Shown one piece after another: positions 26,976 to 38,459 of a stretch of 64,000 nt of DNA. Each line of letters starts with the position of its first letter. Positions within the stretch are counted from its first letter, which is position 1. The position numbers were made by a program, and so were the translations under genes. Below the pieces are notes generated by a model. It did not search any database and was not told the DNA's origin. It was given only the letters and a program-made list of their open reading frames with translations. The stretch lies in NCBI GenBank assembly GCA_032191485.1, contig JAVDOI010000009.1, forward strand, positions 20,890,843-20,954,842. The letters are read 5' to 3'. This DNA comes from Leptoclinus maculatus (Eukaryota; Chordata; Actinopteri; Perciformes; Stichaeidae).

Positions 26976-28400
26976 AGTAACTCACTCAGCACATCAGCCC
27001 GTGCCTGTTCCTAACATCTCTCAGGACGATCTGTAGCGTATTAGTATGAATTGAAGTGGAAATGGAGCCTGCAGTGTGTTACATGAGAGGGAATGTGCAG
27101 CATCCTGTAGACTCTGTCATAACCGAGGCTTTTAGACTGAGGACTGGAGCGCCTTTCCGCACCAGTACGGCACAGGAGACATAACTGATGAGTCAGTCAT
27201 CAAGCTGTCCCAAACACTCAGAGTGATATAAAAAATGATTATAAATCTCCAACAAAAAGTGCCTCCAGATTTCGAGTTCAATTCTCTGCATAAAGTTGAT
27301 TTAAGTTATCGTTAAGGGATTGCAGGTGTTCCCCAAATGCAAACACTAAGCATCCTCCACATACATGTAGGGTGTATGAGGCGCTATATAGGACCTGACC
27401 CCCAGCAGCCAAGGACTGCAGACGCTCTGTGAGATCAAAGCAGTGGAAGCAGCCCTGGGCGTCACCTGACCTGAATTCAATTAAAGCTTTACAGGCAGAT
27501 CAGAGGGGAAGGCTAAAGCGAGAGAAGGGGGACAAAAAAAAAAAAGCTGTTTCAGATACCTAACATTGTCTGAGACAAAAGTGGGAGCGAGATAGAGGGG
27601 CGACCAAGAGATGAGAGAGAGAGAGAGATGAAACCATGCACACTTTGCTCTCTGACACACAAGCTCAATCTTGCCTCCCTCCTTCCTTCTCTCGCTCCCG
27701 CGCACACACACACACAAACACATGCACACACACTAAACCCATAGGTCTCGTTCGTTTACTCAGCCTGTGGGCAAATGTGACTTTAATGAGCCAGTGCTGA
27801 ATGGACATTAGGCAGAGATCCTCACGCTGGACCAGCAGCCCCTCTCTGCTCCGGCATTCTTTGGCAGCCACTTCACAGCATGGTGTCGAGTTTAGTTGTT
27901 TAACCACATGTTCCCAGGAAGCTGAACCGAGACTTTTGCCCCTCTGATGCTTAAGTGCGTTCGCTGATCACTATTAAAACTAGCCGGGGGTTTCAGGAAG
28001 GGCGCAGGAACACATGTCCATAAACAGAATGAATATAGAAATCCATAACAAATAAAAATAAATGGTTGCTTTGATTTTTGTGAGATAAACACAAGCAACA
28101 CACTAAGTTGTGCACGTGAGGAATGAGAGAGGCGTGTGACGTCAGAGCTGAAAGTGTAAGATCATGGATGCCTTCAAGGAGATCTGATATGCTCCTACTT
28201 TCAAACTCTGTGGTTTTCTCAAATGACTTTGATTTCGATAGAAGATCTTTTTTTTTTTTTGGAATGCCCCTGTTGCAAAATATGTTTTAATTGATGATGA
28301 TTATTTAAAAAATGCATCAAAGAACCCATGCTGACGGATGAAATATGCATCAGACCTACAATTTACGTTCATATGAATTCATCAGAATGAGTGGCATTTT

Positions 28401-28883
28401 TCTGGGTAACAAATATTTGGCTTATAATCAAAGATCCCCATCAGTTGTTGATATGTGACTTCCTTTCTCTCCGCCCCCCTAGTGCCTCCTTCACTTTTCC
28501 GAACGGGAGTAGTGACGGCAAGAAAATCACGACTTTGCTCTTTCTTTACTGTCTTTTTTTTTTTTTGCTTTGTCTTCTTGCGCGCTCCTAGTAGGGTTAC
28601 AATATTCCCGATATCACCTGAAGGCAGCAACAGTATGCAACTCCACCTGATCCGTTTCTGGAGGAGAGGAGCGAGGCAAACCGTAGCCTTCAGCTCTACT
28701 GTACCCAAGTGTGATGACTCTGAGCGGACCGCAACAGAATCGAAAACTGTGAGGGACTGAAGAGGAACACGGGTTCTCTCAAACAGAAGCCTCCCTCGTC
28801 CGATGCTCGTAAAAACAAAAAGCGGACAGGATTTATGTGAAGTGAAGTTTGGAGCGGCATCCGGCGATCACCCAGCCGGTCTG
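28401..28883 (+). promoter_or_regulatory. fat1: Candidate fat1 promoter and 5' noncoding exon 1 (alternative a)
   Basis: A strong splice donor, CTG followed by GTGAGTA, begins at 28884, about 3.3 kb before the acceptor of the first coding exon. FAT1 genes are known to begin with one or more noncoding exons, so a donor in this position is expected. The transcription start is unknown; I place the exon somewhere in 28700-28883. Joined to 32223 this leader would carry an ATG at 28803 opening a 30-codon upstream ORF (separate entry). A long (CA)n tract lies just inside the intron. RNA evidence is needed; the second candidate is at 30430-30714. Confidence 0.4.
28803..28883 (+). promoter_or_regulatory. 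First part of a predicted upstream ORF (conditional on splicing)
   Basis: An ATG at 28803 opens 27 codons that reach exactly to the candidate donor at 28883/28884. If spliced to 32223, the frame continues as GTG GTT CTG TGA and stops at 32234. This gives a 30-residue upstream peptide ending 16 bases before the fat1 start codon at 32251. An upstream ORF so close to the main start would be expected to reduce or tune translation. The reading frame is seen directly; the exon junction is inferred. Confidence 0.3.
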
Positions 28884-29111
28884 GTGAGTAGCTTTGAGTG
28901 AAATCAGAGGACATGGGCTCGTGGTTCTTGTTTCTAAATGGGGTTAAAATGAGTCTTTAAAACTTTGCGCTCGACTCAGAGCATATTTTAAAGGGCGTTG
29001 AAGAGGAGTGAGTGTTTCTGTCTGACTTGTGCCAAACAACCAAATGCATAAATACGCACGTTTAGCGCACTCGAACGCACCTGCACACACACTGACAAGC
29101 TCGCTCGCGCG

Positions 29112-29229
<118 letters not shown>

Positions 29230-30429
29230 CAAACAAACACAGGAGCAGTACAAGTTGACAAGTTGTCTAGCTGCATGCAGCACAGGCTTTCTGCTGGCGC
29301 ACCAGCTGGATCGCTGCAGTCCGGGCAAGAGCAGTGAGACAGCGCCATCAATCGCATAGCAGCCACACTCCTGTGCGCCTGTGGAGGGAATGCGGTGCAG
29401 TGTTTTGGGTCTGGGAAGCAGTCGGGATGGCTGTGTGAGGAGGGGTGGGGGTTGATGGGATCAGCGTCTTCTTGGCGGATGCACCTCCACCATCAGTCAA
29501 CCCTGGTCTACTGTCAAAATGCAGACCCTGTGACGCACTGCTGGACTCTACATCCTCGGTTTAAACCAAGGCTATTAAAAGACAATAACATTAGTGAGAA
29601 TAATGAGAAGGAGATAATCCCCGGAATTGATGTTAAAGCACCTAAATTGGCGCCACACGCGCGAGGAACTTTGCATTTGCAAGTATTAGCCCATTTGTCA
29701 TCATCAGGGATGCCCTGCACTGCGATTTAATTTGCAAATGAGAGTTTATCCACCTTTTTATGCTGACAATAAAATTATGATGTGAATTTACGGGTCATTT
29801 TTCAGCCCAGCGAGCACACATTATTGTCTAATTGACTATCTGTATAGTGTTTGTTTGCTTGCTACTAGCCTGGGGTCAAACTGAACTCACCTTTTTTTAT
29901 TTGTATTTATCACAAAACAGCCTCGTCACGGCACATAAGTGGTTTGGGCTGCAGCTGATTAGGTGCATATTGGATTAACGCTAGTCCCATTTGGACAGGA
30001 CGAGGTTTTGCCCTTCGTAAGGACACCTCACGTGCCGTGCCATTGGAGTATTGTTATGAGAAAAGTTGAAGAAAAATACACAAAATTGAGCTGGATAAAG
30101 TCACTAAGAAGTGACACCAGGGCGTCACATATTCCTAAATGACATCTCACGGGGCATCTCTCAATTTGAATGAAAGAAAAATAACTGACAGCTATTATCG
30201 ATTTTTATTTATAATCAATATGCCCTCACAAGTGGATGTTTGAGGTTTGAACGTTTTAGCAACATATCATTTCAGTAAAAAGGACGCTCCTAAAGGAAAG
30301 GCTACCTTTGGGGTCACAGGTGAAGTGGTGGCTGCCAGATTAAGTTTAACCTGATTTAGTTGAACACAGCCTTTCTGGCCTTTTTTCCCATAGAATATTT
30401 TGTCGTTAAATATAGGCTACAATGCAGTG

Positions 30430-30714
30430 GCAGTAAATCAAAGTAGGCTACCCTAAGTCCTGGGTTCACAGCGGAAAGGGTTCCATCCCGCTGCCAAGCC
30501 GGTAAGTAGATCCGGACGTGCGCAGCGCGGAGAGATACCGGGCAGCTCCAGAGTGGGAGAGAAAGGGAAGCAGCGAGGGGGAAAGAGAGCGGCTGCCTGG
30601 TGGTGGTAGATGGAGCAGCGGAGAGGAGGCAAGTCCACGTATTACCATGCCGAGATTTGGACTACATAAACTACATGCAAAACCTCCAAATATACGAGAT
30701 TAATAATAGAAGAG
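30430..30714 (+). promoter_or_regulatory. fat1: Candidate fat1 promoter and 5' noncoding exon 1 (alternative b)
   Basis: This stretch is locally GC- and CpG-rich (about ten CpGs between 30480 and 30620) with a purine-rich GAGAGAAAGGG tract, unlike the AT-rich sequence around it. It contains two good donors: CCG followed by GTAAGT at 30502 and AGAG followed by GTACGT at 30715. Either could splice to the acceptor at 32222, with an intron of about 1.5 to 1.7 kb. It is therefore a competing or additional noncoding first exon for fat1. The start of transcription cannot be seen. Confidence 0.4.
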
Positions 30715-32222
30715 GTACGTGAATCGTTGTTTTTGTACTCTGTGGTCCTTCAGCTCCTTTCGCGTGTAGCTTGGGCATCTGTGGGACTAGTAAGAAAAGT
30801 TGAGATAGGTTAGGTCGGCTATTGTGAGCTGCGGGTCTGTGGAAGAAACCAGCCGCCGCTGCTTTCTTTCCCTCTTTAGGGGGAAGTTTAGCCTCAGCAA
30901 AACTATTGGTTTAGGGTTGTTTTTCATTGCACGGGTTTTTTTGTGGTTTGTTATTCACCCTGGAAATAGTTTATGCGTTGTTTCACGTTGTGTTGGGAAA
31001 GTGTAGCGTTTCTTTTTCTTCGAGCAAATCTCTGCTCCGCGCACGGCTACCACCGTGAACTGAATGGCTTTAGATGGGGGATGGGGTTTGAAATGAAACG
31101 GAATAGTCTGTTGGCAACTTATTTTCTTGAAAGATTTTAAATTTTGTTGTTGTTAAAAACCGATCACTGATTAGAGGTTGCACAGAAACCACATTTAGCA
31201 GATGCGAAACCTTGTTTGTCGTATGTGTAAAAAATAAACCAGAAGTTTTAGTTGTAGCTGGATTTTTTTTTTTACAATGGTCGCCCACAAGCAGATGGTT
31301 CTTTTGTACCTGCAGGGTATGAGTTTTAGATTTAAGGTGTTTTCCTAGTTATGCTCTGTCACTTATTAACCCGACATAAAGCGTTAATAACTAAACCCTG
31401 CTCGGGTCAAAAGTAAATAATGTCGCTTTTATACGCCGCTCTGCCGCGCACACATTGCACCGGCTCGCTTTTATTTGTCTTTGTACGGACTCCCACGCAG
31501 CCCGAGACGTTGTAAAGCGGCTGTAAACGCATGAATGTGCAATTTTAAAGCAGTCTCCTAGTCATCTCCCCTGTAGCTTTTTATCAGTGATTGTAGCTTG
31601 ATGACAAAGAAAGGAGCACTCTTGCATTTGATTCAAAATTTCGGGTCTTACTGGCAGAAAACGGAAGTTATTGTATTACGACATAGTTGTTGCTGCTTGT
31701 TTTAATAACTCGGTTAAATCCTTAGTGAGTGACCAGAAATTTATTTTTTTAAATTGCATTCCCATACATTAGAATTAAATGTGCATTGAATTATTTTTCT
31801 TTTCATCAATGAGGAAAACCATATTTCCATGTCTTCTTATTGCCAATTCTTTCTCTGAGCTCACTGCGCTTATGCTGGGATACGTTATGTTCCTCTGTTA
31901 TGAAGCGCACATATTTGGCATCTGGCAGTGTGCAGACATGGGAGCAGGTCGGGCTTAGATCTTCTCCCCCTGACTGACTGCTCTGCTTTATTTTATTTCC
32001 ACATGGAACCTATTTAGCCATTTATCAGCCCAGCCATCACTTGTCATGGCATTTAAAGGAGTCTGGGGAAAGCGCACAGTGGAGAAAGGAATCCGATCTT
32101 TCCATGGCCGATGATAGTAGAAAAAGGCTGATTTAATTAAATGTAATTCCAGTTAGTTGTATGTACTCAATCCACTTGCATTATGTTATAATACTAACAA
32201 TTCTATTTTTGTTTGTTTCCAG
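30715..32222 (+). other. fat1: Intron upstream of the first coding exon (part of a longer intron if exon a is used)
   Basis: This stretch runs from the candidate donor at 30715 (or 28884) to the acceptor at 32221-32222. The acceptor is preceded by the pyrimidine-rich tract ATTCTATTTTTGTTTGTTTCC. Apart from the last 60 bases, which happen to stay open in frame with the coding exon, I see nothing coding and no recognised repeat in it. Confidence 0.55.
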
Positions 32223-32250
32223 GTGGTTCTGTGAAGATCACGGTACGATA

Positions 32251-35200
32251 ATGGGGAAGCGCTTGGTTTCACTGCTCGTGCTGCTCCTGCAGCTCCTCTG
32301 TGGCTGCGCAGGGAACCAAAGGATGGCGAGGGCCGCCTCCATGCAATTCACCCACTCTGTTTACAACGCCACCATATATGAGAACTCTGCTGCTAAGACT
32401 TTCTTAGAGAGTCACACCAAGATGGGGATCTATATCACAGACCCGGCCTGGGAGATACGGTACAAAATCATCTCTGGAGACAATGAGAATTTATTCAAAG
32501 CAGAGGACTACCTGCTGGGAGATTTCAGTTTTTTGCGAATAAGGACCAAAGGAGGCAGCACTGCCATTCTGAACCGGGAGGTTAAGGACCACTACATTCT
32601 GACTGTTAAAGCTTCGGAGAGGAGCACCAATTTTGAGTGTCGCACTCGAGTTAAGGTGCAGGTACAGGACACCAATGATCTGAGGCCTCTGTTCTCACCG
32701 ACATCCTACAGCATCTCTCTGCCGGAGAACACGGCCATACGCACGAGCGTGGCTAAGGTCACCGCCACTGATGCGGATATCGGTACCAACGGAGAATACT
32801 ACTACAGTTTCAGGGAGTGGACGGACATGTTTGCGGTTCACCCAACGAGCGGCGTGGTGACACTGACTGGCAAGCTCGACTTCTCTGAGACGAAACTGTA
32901 CGAGCTGGAGATCTTCGCGGTGGACAGAGGAATGAAGCTGTACGGCGGCAGCGGCTTCAGTAGCATGGCCAAGCTCGCAGTGAGGGTGGAGCAGGCCAAC
33001 GAGCATGCGCCCGTGATCACTGCCGTCACCTTGGCCCCCTCGGGTGCAGACCACGACCCCACCTATGCCATTGTGACGGTGGAGGACGGTGACCAGGGAC
33101 CAAACGGAGAGATAGCGTCACTGAGTATTGTTGCCGGTGACCCTCTTCAGCAGTTCAAGGCTGTGAGGAGCAGCCCCGGGAGCAAAGAGTATAAAATAAA
33201 AGCGGTCAAGGAGGTGGACTGGGACAGCCAGCCTTTCGGATACAACCTCACTCTACAGGCGAAGGACAAAGGCAGCCCCCCTCAATTTTCATCCGTTAAA
33301 TTGGTACATGTCACTTCTGCACAGTTCAAAGTGGGCCCTCCCATATTTGAAAAGGCAGTTTACAGAGTCAATCTGAGTGAATTTGCCCCTCTTTTTACAC
33401 CTGTCACTATGGTAACAGCCCTGCCACAGTATCCACAGCTAAAGTATGCCTTTAGACACAAGTCTGAAAAGAACAGATTTACTATCAATCCAGATACCGG
33501 CTTAATCAGCACCGCAGGACCAATCAATGCTGATTTTGCGCCCCGGTTTGAGCTGGACGTGATCACAGGGGACAAAAAAGCGGCAACAAAAGTGATCGTT
33601 GACGTGATTGATGTGAATAACAATGCACCTGAGTTCCAGAAGACGTCTTACAAGGCCAGTGTTGATGAGAATCTACCCATAGGGACCAGTGTGGTAACGG
33701 TTAAAGCCACTGATCTAGACAGAGGCGAGAACGGCTACGTGACCTACAGCATTACCAATATGAGCCCTCAGCCGTTTGTCATCGACTACTTCTCCGGTGT
33801 CATCAGCACCTCAGAGGTCCTAGATTATGAGCTCATGCCAAGGATTTATAATCTCAAAGTCAGGGCGTCCGATTGGGGATCGCCTTACCGGAGAGAGGTG
33901 GAGGCATCAGTAACCATCACATTAAACAACCTGAATGACAATAAGCCCTTGTTTGAGAACGTAGACTGTGAAGTGACTGTGCCGAGAGATCACGGCGAGG
34001 GAGAGCAGATAACAACCATGTCTGCCATAGACGCCGACGAGCTGCAGCTGGTACGGTACCACATCAAAGCCGGCAATGAGCTCGATCTGTTTGAGCTGAA
34101 CCCGAACTCCGGCGTGCTGTCACTGAAGCAGACGCTGAGCGAGGGGGAGGCAGCTAAAGTGTCCTTTCACAGTCTACAAGTCATCGCGACGGACGGCGAA
34201 CACGAGACCCAGCCGATGTTCATGAACATAACTGTCATCACGGCGCGCAAGCCGGTCCAGCTAAAATGCGTCGAGACCGGTGTGGCGACCATGTTGGCCG
34301 AAAAGCTGCTTCAGGGCAGCAGAATCCACATGCAAACCGAGCCGGATGACAACTTAATGGACTTTCACTCAGTCAACCGGTACACCCCTCAGTTTGCAGA
34401 GTCTTTCCCCAGCGTTATTGAAGTGAAAGAGGACCTGCCCGTTGGGGCCCGGATTGTCCATTTAAGTGCCACAGACTCGGACAGCGCCTTCAATGGCAAA
34501 CTAGTGTACGTTATTTCAGGAGGAGACACAGAAAGCCGCTTCATAGTAGAAATGGAAACCGGTTGGCTTTTGGTGTATTCTCCTCTCGACAGGGAAACAA
34601 CGGACCAGTACACCCTCAACATTACCGTTTATGATCTCGGCATTCCACAGAAATCCTCGTCACGCCTGTTGGGCGTTAAGATCCTGGACGCCAATGATAA
34701 CAGCCCTCAATTTCTGCAAAATTCGTATTCAGTCGAAATAAGCGAGGGCACACCGGTCGGGACGGAAATCATCCAGGTGGATTCAACAGACAGAGATCAA
34801 GGAGATAATGGAGTCGTGAAGTATTCAATTTTGGGGGGCACGGATCATTTCGCGATTCACGAGGAGACTGGTGTGGTGACTGTCACGAGGCCGCTGGACC
34901 GCGAGCTCCATCCGGTTTACGTCTTGAAGATCGCAGCGCGAGACCAGGCGGCGAACGAGCCTCAGTTAGTGTCCACGGTGCCGCTCAAAATCACCCTGGA
35001 AGATGTGAACGATAACCCGCCAAAGTTCGTACCCTCCAACTATCGCGCGAAGGTGAGGGAAGACCTTCCTATCGGTACTGTCATCATGTGGCTGGAGGCT
35101 CACGACCCCGACGTCGGACCTTCCAGTCAGGTACGATACAGCCTCATTGACAATGGAGACGGGAACTTTGAAGTCGACAAACTCAGCGGTGCCGTGCGGA

Positions 35201-35512
35201 TCGTGCAAAGTCTCGATTACGAGACGAAGCAGGTGTACAACCTGACGGCAAAAGCTAAAGACAAAGCGAAGCCCATGTCCCTGTCGTCGACCTGTTTCAT
35301 CGAGGTGGACGTAGTGGACGTGAACGAGAATCTCTACCGACCTTTGTTCCGATCGTTCATGGAAAAGGGATTTATAAAAGAGGACGCACTCGTTGGGACT
35401 TCTGTGATGACCGTGTCGGCTGAAGACGAAGACAAAGAGCGCGATGGAGAGATTCGATACTCCATTCGAGAAGGATCCGGCCTGGGGATATTTACCATCG
35501 ATGAGGAAACTG
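32251..35512 (+). CDS. fat1: fat1 first coding exon: signal peptide and cadherin repeats 1 to about 10
   Basis: Encodes residues 1-1087 of a FAT1-type atypical cadherin, a giant single-pass adhesion and signalling receptor linked to planar polarity, actin dynamics and Hippo signalling. The exon begins at 32223 after an AG acceptor; the ATG at 32251 has A at -3 and G at +4 and starts a hydrophobic signal peptide (residues 1 to about 20). Cadherin repeats follow at about 35-149, 150-256, 257-366 (degenerate), 367-462, 463-568, 569-712, 713-821, 822-926, 927-1033, and 1034 onward, split by the intron. Calcium-binding linkers are visible: DTNDLRP, DVNNNAPEF, DANDNSPQF, DVNDNPPKF, DVNENL; also LDRE at 779 and 882. 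Similarity to vertebrate FAT1 is close throughout (for example VETGVATMLAEKLLQ), which separates it from FAT2, FAT3 and FAT4. The donor GTGAGT at 35513 splits the glycine codon of DEETG (phase 1). One huge first coding exon is typical of FAT1. Confidence 0.96.
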
Positions 35513-37136
35513 GTGAGTTTCTTTTCAAAGTGATCCTAAAAAACAAAAAAAATGATATATCAGTTTGAAATCATTTGCATGAGGAAAGTTTTATGCAGCT
35601 AGAGTTTATTCAGTTCATGTCACTGTGTGGAACAATGAGGTAAGGGAGTCTTCCAGGAGACGGGTAACGTTCCTGATTCCAGTCATTTTTCCTCTTTGGG
35701 ATAATTGACGACAGGACCAGATGGACCAGCTGTCTCTCAGACCTGTGTGGACATTCCTGAGTAGTTGCTGCAGCCATCAGAATATTCTAAAGTGCTTTCA
35801 CCTCCTCTCTCTGCAGCTATGCTGTCCCTGTATTTACATATTTAATTTTAAAATAGTATCAATTTGGAAAATGGTCATATCTGTTGGACATAAGATATAA
35901 ACGTTGTAATGGCAATATTTGTTTTTTATAACAGTGCATTTTCAACAAGCAGGATTTGCTCGCAGGTTCTTTATTATGTTGCAGAAGATATGTTAACAGT
36001 TGCTCAACTGCCCAGAATGATTTTGAACAGCTGACTCAAATTAGCTCAAAATAAGCAGTCTGGAATTCCAGGAGTTCCTACCCAAAAACCCAACAATCAC
36101 CTGATTTGGATGTTTTGGACTTGGCCTGCTGCCCTCCTTTTTGAAGCTTGGTAACCACATTCTTGGGTGGCTTAATGTGACTTTTTCCCCCTGATTTTAA
36201 ATTAATTTCTCTCTGCATTATGCATATTTAATGTCTAAATGAGGCAGTGGACCTGAATGCATAATACATTGATTTTCTCTTGGCACATAAGAAAGATGGA
36301 AAAGCAATTTGTTAGTGTGCTGCTGACGTTAACGGTTGTAAAAATGGCTTTTATTTTTAGTTCAATGTTTATTAACAATCGGATGTATGTGAATTATTCA
36401 ATAAGTTGACAGGAAGTCTCCTCAGCGAACCTGTAGGGAAATACTTTATACTGCCTGGTAAATTTAGCAGGAGTAGAAGAGCCTTTATGAAGGATCCGTC
36501 CTCCAGGGCTGTGGTGTGTTTGTGATTGTGTCTGTGGAAGTGGCTGAATTCTCATTTGTAATAAGATTTTGTTTTATGAACAGACAAGCTGCAAGCTTGA
36601 ACTAGTGACTCACTGTATATGCTTTCTTGCAAGAATTACCAAGTGTTGTTCTATGTTGTATGAGTTCAGTTTCTTCCTATTATCTACTAAATGAACTGTA
36701 ATGGAAGTTGAATTTCGCAAGGAATAGTACAGATGTAAGATGCACTACATATACAGCATTAGTCTTGAAAGGGCCACATGGAGCCCAGCGACTAGTCCAT
36801 GTCTCACTTATTGTAGGGTGCAGATTCAGGGAGCCCGGTCTGATCTGCTACTTAATCCCAGAGGCCCATATTAAGTGATTATCAGGAGGTGCAATGATAG
36901 GATTGTCCTGGGTTGGGTCCTGTTATTATGGATTACATCTGAGGTCAGTAGACAACTAAATACAGCTAAGGTGGTGATGCCCCTCCTATGATTTCACTAG
37001 ACGCAGGGTGTGGTTTTGTAAGACCATATGCATTTAGAATATTTTGCTTCTAAAAAGGAAAATATAAGCGCGGGTGCACAGCCCGCTATATATTCAGTGC
37101 TGCAGCTGCACGTTGTGAATCTTAACCAGAACATTT

Positions 37137-37150
37137 AAAAAAAAAAAAAA
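37137..37150 (+). repeat. Poly-A tract
   Basis: A short A homopolymer of about 14 bases within the fat1 intron; no retroposon body is recognised beside it. Confidence 0.7.
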
Positions 37151-38035
37151 CAGTTCCAAATTAGAAAACAAATGAAAAAGCGGTGCGAGGAAAAATGCCA
37201 GGAGCCACACACCTTCAGTCATGGAATTCTTTTTTTAGGGTGGGAAGCAGCGAGGGAAGACTGTTCCAAGTCTTTTCCTGTTTTACTTGCCACATTAATT
37301 GTAAACCGATGCCGTTGTGTTTGCTCGGAGTACAGGATCAGTTTGTTGCATGGTTTCATCTACGTTTTGTTTTGTTCTTTTCACCACAGCATAGATCTCT
37401 AGTCTCTCCGCTATTCCTCTGCAGTAACAACAATACTACTTTGTGGCTTACAAAGTGTTGCCGTGGAAAACTTTGCACTCTGCGGTTGCTGATGCCAGAA
37501 GACAGTGAGTGATGCTCTTAGAGTAGGTGTAGCTAACAAATCTGAACAAAGCTGGTATTTAAGAATCGGCTCGCTTCCCACTTGACTGACGTTCCCAAGC
37601 CACACAAGGAGCAAACAAGTTATTTTGTTTGTGAGATACAGCAATTAGATTTTAAGGTGGTGTCCATTATTGCTGTTTATTGAATTTATTGTCTTTTCAT
37701 TTGCGATCTCAAGTAAAAGAAACCCTTTTTAATGCAGGCTTCTTCTCCAGATATGGTTCCTATTCTCTCTGACTGCTCAGGGAGTCCATGGCGACTGTTT
37801 GCCCAGACATTCTCTGTGTTATTAAAAGCTCTGTGGTCACTGGCTCGGTGCCATCTTAATTTAAACTTACTCTTATCAAGACTCCTTTCCGGGCCCCTTT
37901 CCCATGCCGTAGACCAAATTTACCATTCCTCGCTTCAATCACAGTCAAGTTGTTTTTTGACTGACACGGACCTAAAAGAGTTGGAGGAACAAAAACTGAA
38001 CTTTGATATAATGAAAGCTTTTCAAGTGCTTTTGT

Positions 38036-38459
38036 TTAAAAGGAGCAATATACGACATTCAGAGCACTGCTATAGCAGCAAACAACTATTCGCTGTGAAA
38101 AGATATAGTGGAGTAATGTCTACCTGAGCAGAGAATGAAGTCACTCTTCCTCTGTGTGTGTGTGTGTGTGTGTGTGTGTTGCAATCCGAGCTTCTCCTTG
38201 CTTTGCGGACATAGCCGGGCCGGCTACGCCTGCTTTTAGTGCATGTTAGTGCACGTGAGCGTGCCCCACTGGTTAGCTCACGGCCGCCGCTCTGCACTGC
38301 TTTCATACAGCGATAACGCAGTTAGCGGGTAAACAGTGTTAGCTTTGCCAGCACGTTTGCTGTAGTTTGAACTGTTAGCACCGTTAGCTATGTTCGGCCA
38401 TGTTGAGAGCCGTTGAGAGCCAATCAAAATGCTCCAAATCTCTTATATTGCAGCTTTAA
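38036..38459. mobile_element. MITE-like nonautonomous DNA transposon, about 424 bp
   Basis: The left end TTAAAAGGAGCAATATA and the reverse complement of the right end, TTAAAGCTGCAATATA, form a short imperfect terminal inverted repeat. The interior includes a (GT)n tract at about 38152-38179 and the phrases TTGCAATCCGAGCTTCTCC, TTGCGGACATAGCCGGG and ATACAGCGATAACGCAGTTA. From memory these mark an abundant percomorph repeat. TTAA at both termini would fit a TTAA-targeting (piggyBac-like) element, but this is inference. It has no transposase and lies in the 12.2-kb fat1 intron. Confidence 0.6.

Noticed and set aside
32161..32250. Upstream in-frame ATG at 32161 as the fat1 start codon
   Set aside because: It lies before a good acceptor (pyrimidine tract plus AG at 32221-32222). 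The ATG at 32251 gives the FAT1-like signal peptide with a better start context.
32695..35546. Several antisense open frames of 70 to 119 codons opposite the large exon
   Set aside because: They are shadows of the GC-rich fat1 coding sequence and have no independent evidence.
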